Positions 7,464 through 16,341 of a DNA stretch of 64,000 bases are shown piece after piece (positions within the stretch are counted from its first letter, which is position 1; every line of letters begins with the position of its first letter). The translations under genes and the position numbers were made by a program. The notes under the pieces were generated by a model. It was not told the DNA's origin and ran no database searches. It saw only the letters and a program-made list of their open reading frames with translations. The stretch spans positions 62,001 through 126,000 of the forward strand of contig NZ_JAWQLY010000003.1 of the NCBI RefSeq assembly GCF_033446685.1, written 5' to 3'. This DNA is from Modicisalibacter sp033446685. GTDB lineage: Bacteria > Pseudomonadota > Gammaproteobacteria > Pseudomonadales > Halomonadaceae.

Positions 7464-8846
7464 TCAGAAGGGCAGTTCGGCGTCCGGGACGACCTGCTTC
7501 AGGGCGTCGCGAAAGCGTGCCTGGACACGCTCGAGGGACTCCTGGCTCTTGCCCTCGAAGCGCAGCACCAGCACCGGCGTGGTGTTGGAGGCGCGGCACA
7601 GTCCCCAGCCGTCGGCATAGTCGACGCGAATCCCGTCGAGGGTGGTCTTGACGCCGTCGTCGCCGAAGTCGCCCTCGCGGGCCAGTTTCTCGACGATGTC
7701 GAACTTGTTGTCGTCGGTAACCTGGACGTTGAGTTCCGGGGTGCCCAGGTCCTGCGGGAAGCGGGCGAAGAAGCTGTCGGCATCGGTGCGCTGCTTGGAG
7801 AGGATCTCGAGCAGCCGCGCCGCGCCGTAGAGACCGTCGTCGAAACCGTACCAGCGCTCCTTGAAGAAGATGTGGCCGCTCATCTCGCCGGCCAACTGGG
7901 CGCCGGTCTCCTTCATCCGACCCTTGATCAGCGAGTGCCCGGTGCGCCACATCTCGGGGGTGCCGCCGGCCTCTTCGATCACCTTGGCCAGATTGCCGGT
8001 GCACTTGACGTCGAAGATCACCCGCGCGCCGGGATTGCGCTCGAGCATGTCCTCGGAGAAGGCCATCATCAGGCGATCGGGGTAGATCACCTCGCCGGCG
8101 GGCGTGACCACGCCGAGCCGGTCGCCGTCGCCGTCGAAGGCCAGGCCGATGTCGGCACCGGTTTCCTTGACGGTACGGATCAGGTCCTCGAGGTTCTCGA
8201 GCTTGCCGGGATCGGGGTGATGATTGGGGAAGTCGCCGTCGATCTCGGCGAACAGCGGCACGGTCTCGGCGCCCAGGCGCTCGATCAGCTTGGGACCCAG
8301 CTCGCCGGCCACGCCGTTGCCGCAGTCGACCACCGCCTTGATCTTCCCGCTCAGGGTGATGTCGCCGATGATGCGATCCAGATAGGCCTCGCGCACGTCC
8401 TGCTCGCGGACCTGGCCCTCGCCGCCGGTGAAGTCGTCGTCGGCGATGCGCTGGTAGAGCGCGGTGATCGCTTCGCCGGAGAGTGTCTCGCCACCCAGCA
8501 CGATCTTGAAGCCGTTGTAGTCCGGCGGGTTGTGGCTGCCGGTGACCATGACCCCCGAGGTGCTGTCGCCCAGCGTATTGGTGGCGTAGTAGAGCACCGG
8601 CGTGGGCACCATGCCGATATTGACGACATCGCGGCCGGCGGCGGTCAGTCCCTTGATCAGCGCTGCCTGCAGGCGCGGCCCCGAGTGCCGGCCATCGCGG
8701 GCGACGATCACCGAGCGCTCGCCGCGCGCGGCTGCCTCGCTGCCGATCGCCCGGCCGATCAACTCGACGGATTCCTCGGTCAGGGTGTCATCGACGATGC
8801 CGCGTATATCGTAGGCGCGGAAGATGGACGGGGTAATCTCACTCAT
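7464..8846 (-). CDS. algC: Phosphomannomutase/phosphoglucomutase
   Basis: 460 residues. The four-domain alpha-phosphohexomutase fold shows active-site T-G-S-H-N-P (102-107, phosphoserine 104), metal loop D-G-D-G-D (238-242) and sugar-binding G-E-M-S-G-H (320-325). It interconverts the 6- and 1-phosphates of mannose and glucose for LPS and exopolysaccharide precursors. The dut-algC-argB order is that of Pseudomonas, so algC is used as the symbol. The E. coli-type symbols cpsG/manB describe the same activity. Start ATG 8846 has GGAGGGAACC upstream. Confidence 0.94.
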   Translation of the reverse strand: MSEITPSIFRAYDIRGIVDDTLTEESVELIGRAIGSEAAARGERSVIVARDGRHSGPRLQAALIKGLTAAGRDVVNIGMVPTPVLYYATNTLGDSTSGVMVTGSHNPPDYNGFKIVLGGETLSGEAITALYQRIADDDFTGGEGQVREQDVREAYLDRIIGDITLSGKIKAVVDCGNGVAGELGPKLIERLGAETVPLFAEIDGDFPNHHPDPGKLENLEDLIRTVKETGADIGLAFDGDGDRLGVVTPAGEVIYPDRLMMAFSEDMLERNPGARVIFDVKCTGNLAKVIEEAGGTPEMWRTGHSLIKGRMKETGAQLAGEMSGHIFFKERWYGFDDGLYGAARLLEILSKQRTDADSFFARFPQDLGTPELNVQVTDDNKFDIVEKLAREGDFGDDGVKTTLDGIRVDYADGWGLCRASNTTPVLVLRFEGKSQESLERVQARFRDALKQVVPDAELPF

Positions 8847-8938
8847 GGGTTCCCTCCTTGGTAGACGACTGGAAGCGGCGTGTTGGCGACTGCCTCCAGT
8901 CTAGTTGGCTCGCCAGTCAGCGTGCGCCAGGGCGTTGC

Positions 8939-9454
8939 CTAACGGCGGCCGGAGTGGCCGAAGCCCCCGGCGCCACGCTGGCTGGCGGCGAAGTCATCGA
9001 CAAGGTCGATCTCGGCCTGGACCACCGGGACCAGCACGAACTGGGCCAGGCGTTCGCCGGGTTCGAGCGTAAAGGGCGTCTGGCCGCGGTTCCATACCGA
9101 GATCATCAGTTCGCCCTGGTAGTCCGAGTCGATCAGTCCGACCAGATTGCCGAGCACGATACCGTGCTTGTGGCCCAGACCCGAGCGCGGCAGGATCATT
9201 CCCGCCAGGCCCGGGTCGGCGATGTGTGCGGCGAGCCCGGTGCGCACCAGCTCGCAATCGCCGGGTGCCAGCGTCAGCGGCGCGTCGAGCAGTGCGCGCA
9301 GATCCATGCCGGCGCTGCCCTGGGTAGCGTAGTGCGGCAGCGGGTAGTCGCGCACCCGCTCGTCGAGGATCTTGACGGCCAGTTGCGGCTGGCGGCGCAG
9401 CGGCTGGGCGCCGGTGGTCTCGGTAACGGGTGTATCGCGGGTCGTATCGCTCAT
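8939..9454 (-). CDS. dut: Deoxyuridine 5'-triphosphate nucleotidohydrolase (dUTPase)
   Basis: 171 residues. All five trimeric dUTPase motifs are present: 'GSAGMDLRA', 'PRSGLGHKHGIVLGN', 'GLIDSDYQGELM', 'RLAQFVLVPV' and the C-terminal 'RGAGGFGHSG'. It hydrolyses dUTP to dUMP and PPi, which keeps uracil out of DNA and feeds dTMP synthesis. The start at 9454 overlaps the coaBC stop in ATGA. The N-terminus before 'QPQLAVKILD' is about 20 residues longer than in E. coli and looks disordered. Confidence 0.97.
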   Translation of the reverse strand: MSDTTRDTPVTETTGAQPLRRQPQLAVKILDERVRDYPLPHYATQGSAGMDLRALLDAPLTLAPGDCELVRTGLAAHIADPGLAGMILPRSGLGHKHGIVLGNLVGLIDSDYQGELMISVWNRGQTPFTLEPGERLAQFVLVPVVQAEIDLVDDFAASQRGAGGFGHSGRR

Positions 9455-10845
9455 CGGGAATCCTGTTGTGGCGCGGCTGGCGGTGCGGCGTGGCGTGTAG
9501 CGCGATAACCGCGCAGCGCCTGGTCGATCACGGCCTCGGCCAGGCGGGTCTTGCTCTGTGCCGGCAGCTCGGCGCGCCCGGGCTCGGCGGCGGTGTTGCG
9601 CCACAGCAGCAACGCGGCGTTGTCGTCGGCGCCGAAGCCGAGGCCGGCTTGCGAGACGTCGTTGGCGACGATCATGTCGAGCCGCTTGCGCTCGAGCTTG
9701 TCGCGCGCATGGACTTCGAGATCGCGGGTCTCGGCGGCGAAGCCGACCACGAACGGCCGTGGGCTGGCGGCGGTACTCTCGTTAACACTGGCGTTGATAC
9801 TGGCCTCGGCGATCATGGCGATGATGTCGGGGTTCTTGACCAGTTTCAGCGTCATCCCGTCATCGCCGTCGGCCTTCTTGAGCTTGTGTTCGGCGATCCG
9901 CTCGGCACGATAGTCGGCGACCGCCGCGCAGCCGATGAAGATGTCGCTGTCGACTGCCGCCTGGCGGGCGGCCTCGAGCATCTCGACGGCCGAGGTCACG
10001 TCGATGCGCTCCACGCCGGCCGGCGTGGCCAGGGTCACCGGGCCGCTGATCAAGCGCACGCGGGCGCCCCGCGCGGCGGCGGCGGCGGCCAGCGCGTAGC
10101 CCATCTTGCCCGAGCTGTGGTTGGAGAGATAGCGCACCGGATCGAGCGCTTCCCGGGTCGGCCCGGCGGTGACGGTCACCGTCAGCCCGCGGGCGTCGCC
10201 GGGCCCTGGTGCTTCGGACACGCTCGGCGCGGTTTCGGGCGCCATGGAATGCGGCGTATCTTCGAGCGCCATAGCAGACGCGGCCCCGGGCGCCATAGAC
10301 AGCCGGGCGACGATCGCCTCGGGCTCCAGCATGCGTCCGGCACCGACATCGCCGCAGGCCTGGTCGCCGGAATCGGGACCCAGCAATCGCCAGCCGTAGC
10401 CTTCGAGGCGGCGGGCGTTGTCGCGGGTCGCCGGGTGGCCCCACATGGCCTGGTTCATCGCCGGTGCCATGACGCACTCGGCGTGGGTGGCCAGACACAG
10501 CGTGGTCAACAGATCGTCGGCGTGGCCATGGGCGAGCCGCGCCATCAGGTCGGCGGTGGCCGGGGCGATCAGCACCAGTTCCGCCCAGCGCGCCAGCTCG
10601 ATGTGGCCCATGCCGGCCTCCGCCTCGGGGTCGAGCAGCGAGGTGCGCACGCTCTCGCCGGTCAGCGCCTGCAGGGTCAGCGGGGTGATGAAGGCCTGGG
10701 CGCCCTCGGTCATCACCACCCGCACCTCGGCGCCGGCCTTCTTCAAAAGGCGCGCGAGCACGGCGCTCTTGTAGGCGGCAATGCCGGCGCTGATGCCGAG
10801 CAGGATGCGCTTGCCGGTCAATGGCGCGGCGGCCAGCTGTGACAT
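9451..10845 (-). CDS. coaBC: Bifunctional phosphopantothenoylcysteine decarboxylase / phosphopantothenate-cysteine ligase
   Basis: 464 residues. The N-terminal CoaC flavoprotein domain begins 'KRILLGISAGIAAYKS' and carries 'APAMNQAMW'. The C-terminal CoaB domain begins 'VTVTAGPTREALDPVRYLSNHS' (broken here after 'NHS') followed by 'SGKMGYALA'. The two domains catalyse the second and third steps of coenzyme A synthesis. The linker (about residues 190-225) is unusually long and Pro/Ala/Met-rich, with three imperfect copies of a short GCGCCAT-centred unit (see findings). It is translationally coupled to dut. Confidence 0.97.
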   Translation of the reverse strand: MSQLAAAPLTGKRILLGISAGIAAYKSAVLARLLKKAGAEVRVVMTEGAQAFITPLTLQALTGESVRTSLLDPEAEAGMGHIELARWAELVLIAPATADLMARLAHGHADDLLTTLCLATHAECVMAPAMNQAMWGHPATRDNARRLEGYGWRLLGPDSGDQACGDVGAGRMLEPEAIVARLSMAPGAASAMALEDTPHSMAPETAPSVSEAPGPGDARGLTVTVTAGPTREALDPVRYLSNHSSGKMGYALAAAAAARGARVRLISGPVTLATPAGVERIDVTSAVEMLEAARQAAVDSDIFIGCAAVADYRAERIAEHKLKKADGDDGMTLKLVKNPDIIAMIAEASINASVNESTAASPRPFVVGFAAETRDLEVHARDKLERKRLDMIVANDVSQAGLGFGADDNAALLLWRNTAAEPGRAELPAQSKTRLAEAVIDQALRGYRATRHAAPPAAPQQDSR

Positions 10846-10876
10846 GACGATTCACCCCTGAAACGTTCGGGGCTCG

Positions 10877-10882
10877 ATTTTA
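10877..10882 (-). promoter_or_regulatory. Possible -10 element of coaBC
   Basis: On the minus strand this reads TAAAAT (5 of 6 with TATAAT), about 31 bp before the coaBC ATG, in the 87-bp gap after uxuA. No convincing -35 is visible at 16-18 bp. It is the only AT-rich element in the gap. Confidence 0.3.
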
Positions 10883-10932
10883 TCATCCTGTCGCGGGCTT
10901 TGCGTCATCGCCCGTCCGCCGCGTGCGGGCGG

Positions 10933-12108
10933 TCAGGAAGTCAGCCGGCGGACGGCGGTCTCGACGCCGCGCAACTCGGCCAGGCCCTTGAGTCGGCCGA
11001 TCAACGGATAGCCAGGGCGTGTATCGCGATTCAGGTCGTCGAGCAGGTGATGGCCGTGGTCCGGGCGCAGCGGCAGGCGCGGCCCGCCGTCGCGCTCGCG
11101 GCGGCGCTCCTCGTCGACCAGCGTCTTGATCACGCCGACCATGTCGACGTCGCCATCGAGATGCGCCGCCTCATGGAAGGTCCGCGGATCGGTTTCACGC
11201 TGAGTGGCGCGCAGGTGGGCGAAATAGATGCACGAGGCGAAGCGCTGGCCCATCGCCACCAGGTCGATCGCCGCGCTGACGCCGTAGGAGCCGGTGCAGA
11301 AGGTCAGGCCATTGGCCGGGCTGGGCGCGGCATCGAGCAGCCACTGGGCGTCGTCGGGGGTCGAGACCACCCGCGGCAGGCCGAACAGCGAGCGGGGCGG
11401 GTCGTCGGGATGGATGGCCAGGCGAATGCCGACCTCCTCGGCCACCGGTACGATGGCGCGCAGGAAATGGCCCAGGTTGTCGCGCAGCCGGGCAGCGTCG
11501 ATCTCGGCATAGTCGGCGATCGCCTGGCGAAAGCGCGCCAGGGTGTAGTGTTCCTCGGCACCGGGCAGGCCGGCGATGAGGGTGTCGGCCAGTCGCCGGC
11601 GCGCCGTGTCGTCGAGGCCATCGAGATAACGGCGCGCGTCGGCGCGTTCGGCGTCGCTGTAGTCGCGCTCGGCCCCGGGACGCTCGAGCAGGTACAGATC
11701 GAAGGCGGCGAACGCGGTCTGCTCGAAGCGCAGTGCGGTGCCGCCGCCGGGCAGCGGCCAGGCCAGGTCGGTGCGCGTCCAGTCGAGCACCGGCATGAAG
11801 TTGTAGCAGACCACGTCGATGCCGCAGGCCGCCAGGTTGCGCAGCGTCTGCTGGTAACGCGCGATGTAGGTCTCGCAGTCGCCGCGACGCTGCTTGATGT
11901 CCTCGTGAACCGGCACGCTCTCGACCACCGACCAGGTGAGTCCAGACGCCTCGATCAGCGCTTTGCGCTCGGCGATCGCGGCTTCCGGCCAGGTCTCGCC
12001 GTTGGCGATCTCGTGCAGGGCGGTGACGATGCCGGTGGCGCCCGTCTGACGGACATCGGCCAGGCTGATGGGGTCGCTGGGGCCGAACCAGCGCCAGGTA
12101 TGTTCCAT
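10933..12108 (-). CDS. uxuA: Mannonate dehydratase UxuA
   Basis: 391 residues. The start 'MEHTWRWFGPSDPISLADVRQTGATGIVTALH' (split after 'RQTG') is the UxuA signature. So are 'WSVVESVPVHEDIK', 'YNFMPVLDWTRT', 'LAIHPDDPPRSLFGLPRV', 'FCTGSYG' and the C-terminal 'LRPDHGHHLLDDL'. His and Cys residues there bind Mn/Fe. UxuA dehydrates D-mannonate to 2-keto-3-deoxygluconate. It is the last gene of the gntR-dehydrogenase-TRAP operon, 103 bp after the TRAP large subunit. No mannonate oxidoreductase (uxuB), KDG kinase or aldolase gene is in the window. Confidence 0.95.
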   Translation of the reverse strand: MEHTWRWFGPSDPISLADVRQTGATGIVTALHEIANGETWPEAAIAERKALIEASGLTWSVVESVPVHEDIKQRRGDCETYIARYQQTLRNLAACGIDVVCYNFMPVLDWTRTDLAWPLPGGGTALRFEQTAFAAFDLYLLERPGAERDYSDAERADARRYLDGLDDTARRRLADTLIAGLPGAEEHYTLARFRQAIADYAEIDAARLRDNLGHFLRAIVPVAEEVGIRLAIHPDDPPRSLFGLPRVVSTPDDAQWLLDAAPSPANGLTFCTGSYGVSAAIDLVAMGQRFASCIYFAHLRATQRETDPRTFHEAAHLDGDVDMVGVIKTLVDEERRRERDGGPRLPLRPDHGHHLLDDLNRDTRPGYPLIGRLKGLAELRGVETAVRRLTS

Positions 12109-12211
12109 GGGGTCGCTACTCCGTCGAGGTTGCGAGGTTGATCGGGGCGGCCACGAGGCCGTGGGCGTCGGTGGCCGGTGTACGATCGCGGTGTGTCGGG
12201 TCCATGACCGG

Positions 12212-13492
12212 TCACTCCCCGAGCAACAGATTGGGGAGCCACAGCGACAGCGCTGGTATGTACGCCACCAGCAGCAGCACCACGAGGTTGCAGATCAAAA
12301 ACGGCACGATGGCCCGGGCCACGCGCAGCATCGGCAGCTTGCCGATGCCCGCGACGATGAACAGACACACGCCGAGCGGCGGCGTGGTCAGTCCGATCAT
12401 CAGGTTGAGCACCGCCATCAGGCCGAAGTGGACCGGGTCCATGCCCACGCCGGTGGCCACCCCCAGTAGCGCCGGGAACAGGATGATCAGCGCGGCGATG
12501 GTTTCCATGAAGGTGCCCACCACCAGCAGGATCAGGTTGATGATCAGGATCACCACCAGCGGGTTCTCGCTGATCGACAGGATCTGATCGGCGATCATCT
12601 GTGGAATCTGCTGGCTGGTGAGGATCCAGCCGAACAGGTTGGCCAGCCCGACCAGGATCATCAACGAGCCGGAGGTCAGTACCGTATCGACGACGATCTG
12701 CGGCAGGTTGCGCCAGGTGATGCCCTTGTAGACGAACATGCCGATCACGAAGGCGTACAGGCTGGCGACGATCGAGGCCTCGGTGGGCGTGAAGAAGCCG
12801 CCGATGATGCCGTAGAGGATGATGAAGGTCATCAGCAGCGCCCAGAAGGCACTGCGGCCTTCCCGCACCAGTTCGCGGAAGGACGAACGCTTCTCGCGCG
12901 GATAGCCGCGCTTCACCGCCAGGATGTACACGGTGATCATCATCGCCAGGCCCATCAGCAGGCCGGGAATGGCGCCGGCCAGGAACATCCGCCCCACCGA
13001 GACGCCGGACAGCGAGCCGGCGATGATCATCGGCACGCTGGGCGGGATGATTGGGCCCACCGTCGACGAGGCGGCCGTCACCGCGGCGGCGAAGGGCTTG
13101 TCGTAGCCGGCGCGGGCCATGCCGGGAATCATCACCGAGCCGATGCTGGCCGCGTCGGCCACGGCGGTACCGGAAATGCCGCCGAAGATCATCGAGCCGC
13201 CGACGTTGGCCAGCCCCAGGCCGCCGCGAATGTGTCCCATCAGCGCATTCGAGAAGCGCACGATGTGGTCGGTGATATTGCCGACATTCATCAGATTGCC
13301 GGCGAGCACGAACCCCGGGATGCACAGCAGCACGAAGGAGTCGATGCCGCTGTACATGCGTTGCGGGATGATGGTCAGCGAGATGCCCTCGAGCAGCAGG
13401 TAGGCGAGCGAGGCGATGCCCAGCGAGAAGGCGATGGGAATGCCGACCAGCAGCAGGACGATGAACACGCTGAACAGGATCATGACTTCCAT
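12212..13492 (-). CDS. TRAP transporter large permease (DctM type)
   Basis: 426 residues with about 12 membrane segments, beginning 'MEVMILFSVFIVLLLVGIPIAFSLG'. Family features include 'GGISGTAVADAASIGSVMIPGM', 'PPSVPMIIAG' and the C-terminal 'GLTTPPLGVCLFI'. DctM subunits carry the Na+-driven transport pathway of TRAP systems. The start ATG shares one base with the stop of the small subunit (TGATG). Context with uxuA and a sugar-acid dehydrogenase suggests a hexonate or hexuronate as substrate. That is inference, because substrate is set by the binding protein. Confidence 0.93.
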   Translation of the reverse strand: MEVMILFSVFIVLLLVGIPIAFSLGIASLAYLLLEGISLTIIPQRMYSGIDSFVLLCIPGFVLAGNLMNVGNITDHIVRFSNALMGHIRGGLGLANVGGSMIFGGISGTAVADAASIGSVMIPGMARAGYDKPFAAAVTAASSTVGPIIPPSVPMIIAGSLSGVSVGRMFLAGAIPGLLMGLAMMITVYILAVKRGYPREKRSSFRELVREGRSAFWALLMTFIILYGIIGGFFTPTEASIVASLYAFVIGMFVYKGITWRNLPQIVVDTVLTSGSLMILVGLANLFGWILTSQQIPQMIADQILSISENPLVVILIINLILLVVGTFMETIAALIILFPALLGVATGVGMDPVHFGLMAVLNLMIGLTTPPLGVCLFIVAGIGKLPMLRVARAIVPFLICNLVVLLLVAYIPALSLWLPNLLLGE

Positions 13493-14064
13493 CAGTCTCG
13501 CTCCTTGCGCTGGGCTGACGGGTCGCGGCGGATCGCCACGACGGCCTCGATGATGCCGATCGCCGCGTAGAGGGCGGTCAGGGCGAATAGCACCACGGTG
13601 GTAAAGAACACGTAGCGCATGGGCAGGCGCAGGGTCGGCGAGGTCTGGAAGGCGCCGATCTGCGCGTACTGCCAGGCATAGGGCAGCATCATCGCCGCGA
13701 AGACGCCCACCGCGAGGCAGATCAGGGCGCGATACAGCCACTGGCCGCGCCGACCGAGATGCTGCTGAAAAAGTTCGACGTTGACGTGCTGGTCGCGGCG
13801 CAACACCAGCCCGGAGGACAGGGCGACCATGTAGATGAACAGATAGCGCGACAGCTCTTCCGTCCAGGCCGGCGAGCTGGGTAGTGTCGTACGGGCGATG
13901 ATCTGCAGTATCACCACCGCGGCGATGCCGAGCAGCGCCAGCGAGGCGAGCAGGGCGAACAGTCGATCGAGCCCAGTGACCAGGCGGCCGAAGAATCCGC
14001 CCAGCGGCGGGATCGCGGCGATGCCGTGCAACGCGTCGGGGAAGGCCGAGTCGGGTTCACGCAT
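13492..14064 (-). CDS. TRAP transporter small permease (DctQ type)
   Basis: 190 residues with four membrane segments, including 'LFALLASLALLGIAAVVILQII', 'YLFIYMVALSSGLVLRRDQHVNV' and 'AVGVFAAMMLPYAWQY'. 'WTEELSRYLF' and 'RRDQHVNVELF' are the usual DctQ sequence landmarks. It pairs with the large permease in the inner membrane. It lies between the binding protein (78-bp gap holding a 13-bp hairpin) and the large permease (1-bp overlap). The N-terminus before the first membrane segment is about 30 residues long. Confidence 0.92.
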   Translation of the reverse strand: MREPDSAFPDALHGIAAIPPLGGFFGRLVTGLDRLFALLASLALLGIAAVVILQIIARTTLPSSPAWTEELSRYLFIYMVALSSGLVLRRDQHVNVELFQQHLGRRGQWLYRALICLAVGVFAAMMLPYAWQYAQIGAFQTSPTLRLPMRYVFFTTVVLFALTALYAAIGIIEAVVAIRRDPSAQRKERD

Positions 14065-14104
14065 TGGGAATCCCTTGCTTTGAAGCCTGCGATGAATGCG
14101 GGAG

Positions 14105-14134
14105 GCCCCGGGCCGGCTGGTGCCGGCCCGGGGC
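14105..14134 (-). repeat. Perfect 13-bp hairpin between TRAP binding protein and permease genes
   Basis: GCCCCGGGCCGGC (14105-14117), TGGT loop, GCCGGCCCGGGGC (14122-14134). It lies just after the binding-protein stop and before the DctQ-type gene, with no T-run. In transport operons such intercistronic stem-loops commonly protect the binding-protein mRNA or lower permease expression, and that is the likely role here. Confidence 0.75.
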
Positions 14135-14142
14135 GCGCCGGA

Positions 14143-15111
14143 TCAGAGATCCTGGATGGCCTGGTAGAGCTTCTGTTGCTCTTCGTTCAGCGAGGCCTCG
14201 ATGGCCGGTTTGGCCTTTTCGGCGAAGGCCTGCTGGTCGACCTCGACGAACTCCATGCCGGCATCCTTGAGTGCCTGTTCGAGACGCTGCTGGTCCTTGG
14301 CGAACAGTTCTTCCTCGTAGCTCTGCATCTCGTCGGCGGCGTCTTGGACGACCTTCTGCAGCTCCTCGGGCATCGACTCGAGCTTGTTCTTGCCGATCAC
14401 CACATAAATCCAGCTGCGCACATGGTCGGTCATGTTCACGTAGTCCTGGACCTCGTTGAAGCTGGCGCTCTCGATCAGCGACAACGGGTTTTCCTGGGCA
14501 TCGATGGTGCCTTGCTGCAGCGCCGTGAAGACTTCGCTGAAGGCCATCGGCGTCGGCTTGGCGCCAAGTGCCTGCCAGGTGTCGACGAACAGCGGCACGT
14601 TGGGCACGCGCAGACGCAGGCCGTTGAGGTCGCTGGGTTTCTTGATCGGCCGGTTGGAGGTCAGCTCGCGCGGACCGCGCTCGAACCAGGCGATCGGCAC
14701 CAGGCCGGTCTGGGCCTCGATCTGCGCTTCGATCTCCTTGCCGATGTCGCCTTCGACCGCCTTGCGCATGTGTTCGGAGTCGCGAAACGCATAGGGCACG
14801 GCCATCATCGCCGCCTTGGGCGCCCAATTCTGCAGGCTTTCGCCGGTGATGGTCATGTCGGCCGTGCCGAGTTGGATGCTGTTGATGACATCCATCTCGT
14901 TGCCCAGCTGCTCGTTGGGAAAGATCTGGACCTCGATCTGGCCGTCGGATTGCTTCTCGACGATCTGCTTGAAGCGTTCGGCGGCCTTGTTCCAGATATG
15001 TTCCTGGTTGGCCAGATGGCCGAACTTGAGGGTGTAGTCCGCGGCCGTGGCGAACGGTGCGGCGAGTAGGCTCGAGCCGATGACGGCGCTGGCGAGTAGC
15101 TGTTTGAACAT
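14143..15111 (-). CDS. TRAP transporter periplasmic substrate-binding protein (DctP type)
   Basis: 322 residues from ATG 15111, chosen because AGGAG lies 8 nt upstream. The GTG at 15120 abuts that Shine-Dalgarno and is unlikely. A signal peptide 'MFKQLLASAVIGSSLLAAPFATA' (cut after ATA; split before 'ATA') precedes the mature 'ADYTLKFGH'. DctP features are 'GRLRVPN'-like 'GLRLRVPNVPLFVDTW', with the conserved Arg that pairs with substrate carboxylate, and 'EVFTALQQGTIDAQENP'. The Arg indicates an organic or sugar acid ligand. It is the third gene of the sugar-acid operon. Confidence 0.94.
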   Translation of the reverse strand: MFKQLLASAVIGSSLLAAPFATAADYTLKFGHLANQEHIWNKAAERFKQIVEKQSDGQIEVQIFPNEQLGNEMDVINSIQLGTADMTITGESLQNWAPKAAMMAVPYAFRDSEHMRKAVEGDIGKEIEAQIEAQTGLVPIAWFERGPRELTSNRPIKKPSDLNGLRLRVPNVPLFVDTWQALGAKPTPMAFSEVFTALQQGTIDAQENPLSLIESASFNEVQDYVNMTDHVRSWIYVVIGKNKLESMPEELQKVVQDAADEMQSYEEELFAKDQQRLEQALKDAGMEFVEVDQQAFAEKAKPAIEASLNEEQQKLYQAIQDL

Positions 15112-15213
15112 GGCGTTCACTCCTGACTTCGGTTTGTGGCTGTTGTTGTCGCGGGTATCGAGTCGTGGATGACGTGGCGTTCGCCCGTGGCGCGGGACCG
15201 CGCGTCCGGCGCC

Positions 15214-16236
15214 TCAGGCACCGAGGTCGATGAGTACCTTGCGCACACGCTCCGGGTGATGGTCGATCAATTGAATCGCCTCACCCATGTCGGCGAAGGG
15301 CAGCCGGTGGCTGACCAGCGCCGTGGCATCGAGCCGCCCGCTGGCGAGCATCTCGATGACTTCGGGGAACTTGCGGTTGTTAAGCCGCGAGCCGACGATC
15401 GTCAGCTCCTTCTTGATCACCTCGAGCTGGACCAGGTCGCTGGGCGTGGCGTTGAAGCCCAGCAGGCCGATGCGTCCGGCCGGCGAGGCCATGCGCACCA
15501 GCGACGGGAACAGCGCCGGCACGCAGGCGGCGTCGGCGATCAGCGGAATGCCTTCGCCCGCGGTGCGTTCGGCGATCATGGCCTCGAGATCCTCGTGGCG
15601 GCCGTTGATGACGTGGCTGGCGCCCAGTTCGCGTGCGGCCTGAAGGCGGTCGTCGATGACGTCGCAGACGACTATATCGGTGATCCCCTTGGCCCGGGCG
15701 ACCTGGAGGATCGTCAGCCCGATCACCCCGGCGCCGAGGATCAGCAGGGCGTCGCCATCAAAGGGCTGCATGCGCTCCAGCACGTTGGCGGCGATGGTGT
15801 AGGGCTCTACCAGCGCGGCCTGGTCGAGAGCGATCGACTCGGGCAGGCGGTGGGCGTTGGCGGCGGGAACGCTGACCTGGTTGGCGAAGCCGCCGTTGCG
15901 ATGCACGCCGAGCACTTCGAGCCGGGTACATACATTGGGTCGGCCGATACGGCATGGGTAGCACTCGCCGCAGTTGATCACCGGGTCGATGCATACGCGG
16001 TCGCCGACGCTGTGGCTGTCGACGCCATCGCCCACCGCCTCGACCACGCCGGCGAACTCGTGGCCGGTGACCCGGGGAAAGCGCACGAAGGCGTTCTCGC
16101 CGTGGATGATGTGCATGTCGGAGCCGCATATGCCGGCGAAGGCGACCTTGACCAATACCTCGCCGGCGGCGGCCTGCGGGGTCTCGACATCGACGAGGGC
16201 GTAATCGTGAGGGGCCCTGACCTGAAACGCTTGCAT
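15214..16236 (-). CDS. Zn-dependent alcohol dehydrogenase, probable L-gulonate/L-galactonate 5-dehydrogenase
   Basis: 340 residues of the medium-chain dehydrogenase family. Catalytic zinc ligands Cys37, His59 and Glu60 are visible, as are structural zinc cysteines 89, 92, 95 and 103 and the nucleotide loop G-A-G-V-I-G (168-173). An acidic Asp at about 192 favours NAD+. The sequence resembles the E. coli RspB/LgoD group. Next to uxuA and a TRAP importer, oxidation of a hexonate at C5 to D-fructuronate or D-tagaturonate is the most economical reading. The exact substrate is inferred, not read from sequence. The gene is 105 bp after gntR and 102 bp before the binding-protein gene. Confidence 0.85.
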   Translation of the reverse strand: MQAFQVRAPHDYALVDVETPQAAAGEVLVKVAFAGICGSDMHIIHGENAFVRFPRVTGHEFAGVVEAVGDGVDSHSVGDRVCIDPVINCGECYPCRIGRPNVCTRLEVLGVHRNGGFANQVSVPAANAHRLPESIALDQAALVEPYTIAANVLERMQPFDGDALLILGAGVIGLTILQVARAKGITDIVVCDVIDDRLQAARELGASHVINGRHEDLEAMIAERTAGEGIPLIADAACVPALFPSLVRMASPAGRIGLLGFNATPSDLVQLEVIKKELTIVGSRLNNRKFPEVIEMLASGRLDATALVSHRLPFADMGEAIQLIDHHPERVRKVLIDLGA

Positions 16237-16341
16237 GGATGACTCTCCCTTATTTACTGGCCCTGATTGCTGAAGCGAATGCTGACGGCGCTCACCGGTG
16301 ACGGAGCGTGGCGGTCGCGAGGGTTTCGGCCTCGCGAATCT

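Noticed and set aside
6437..7651. Plus-strand open frame of about 400 codons opposite argB
   Set aside because: The argB frame on the other strand is unambiguous, and this translation is His/Gly/Asp-rich noise.
10074..10093. Short GCG/GGC trinucleotide run resembling a microsatellite
   Set aside because: It encodes an alanine stretch in the CoaB domain ('ALAAAAAARG') that is normal for the family and is explained by codon bias.
11955..13325. Alternative minus-strand frame overlapping the TRAP permease and uxuA
   Set aside because: It is out of frame with both real genes and rich in Arg and Pro; the permease frame has clear membrane segments.
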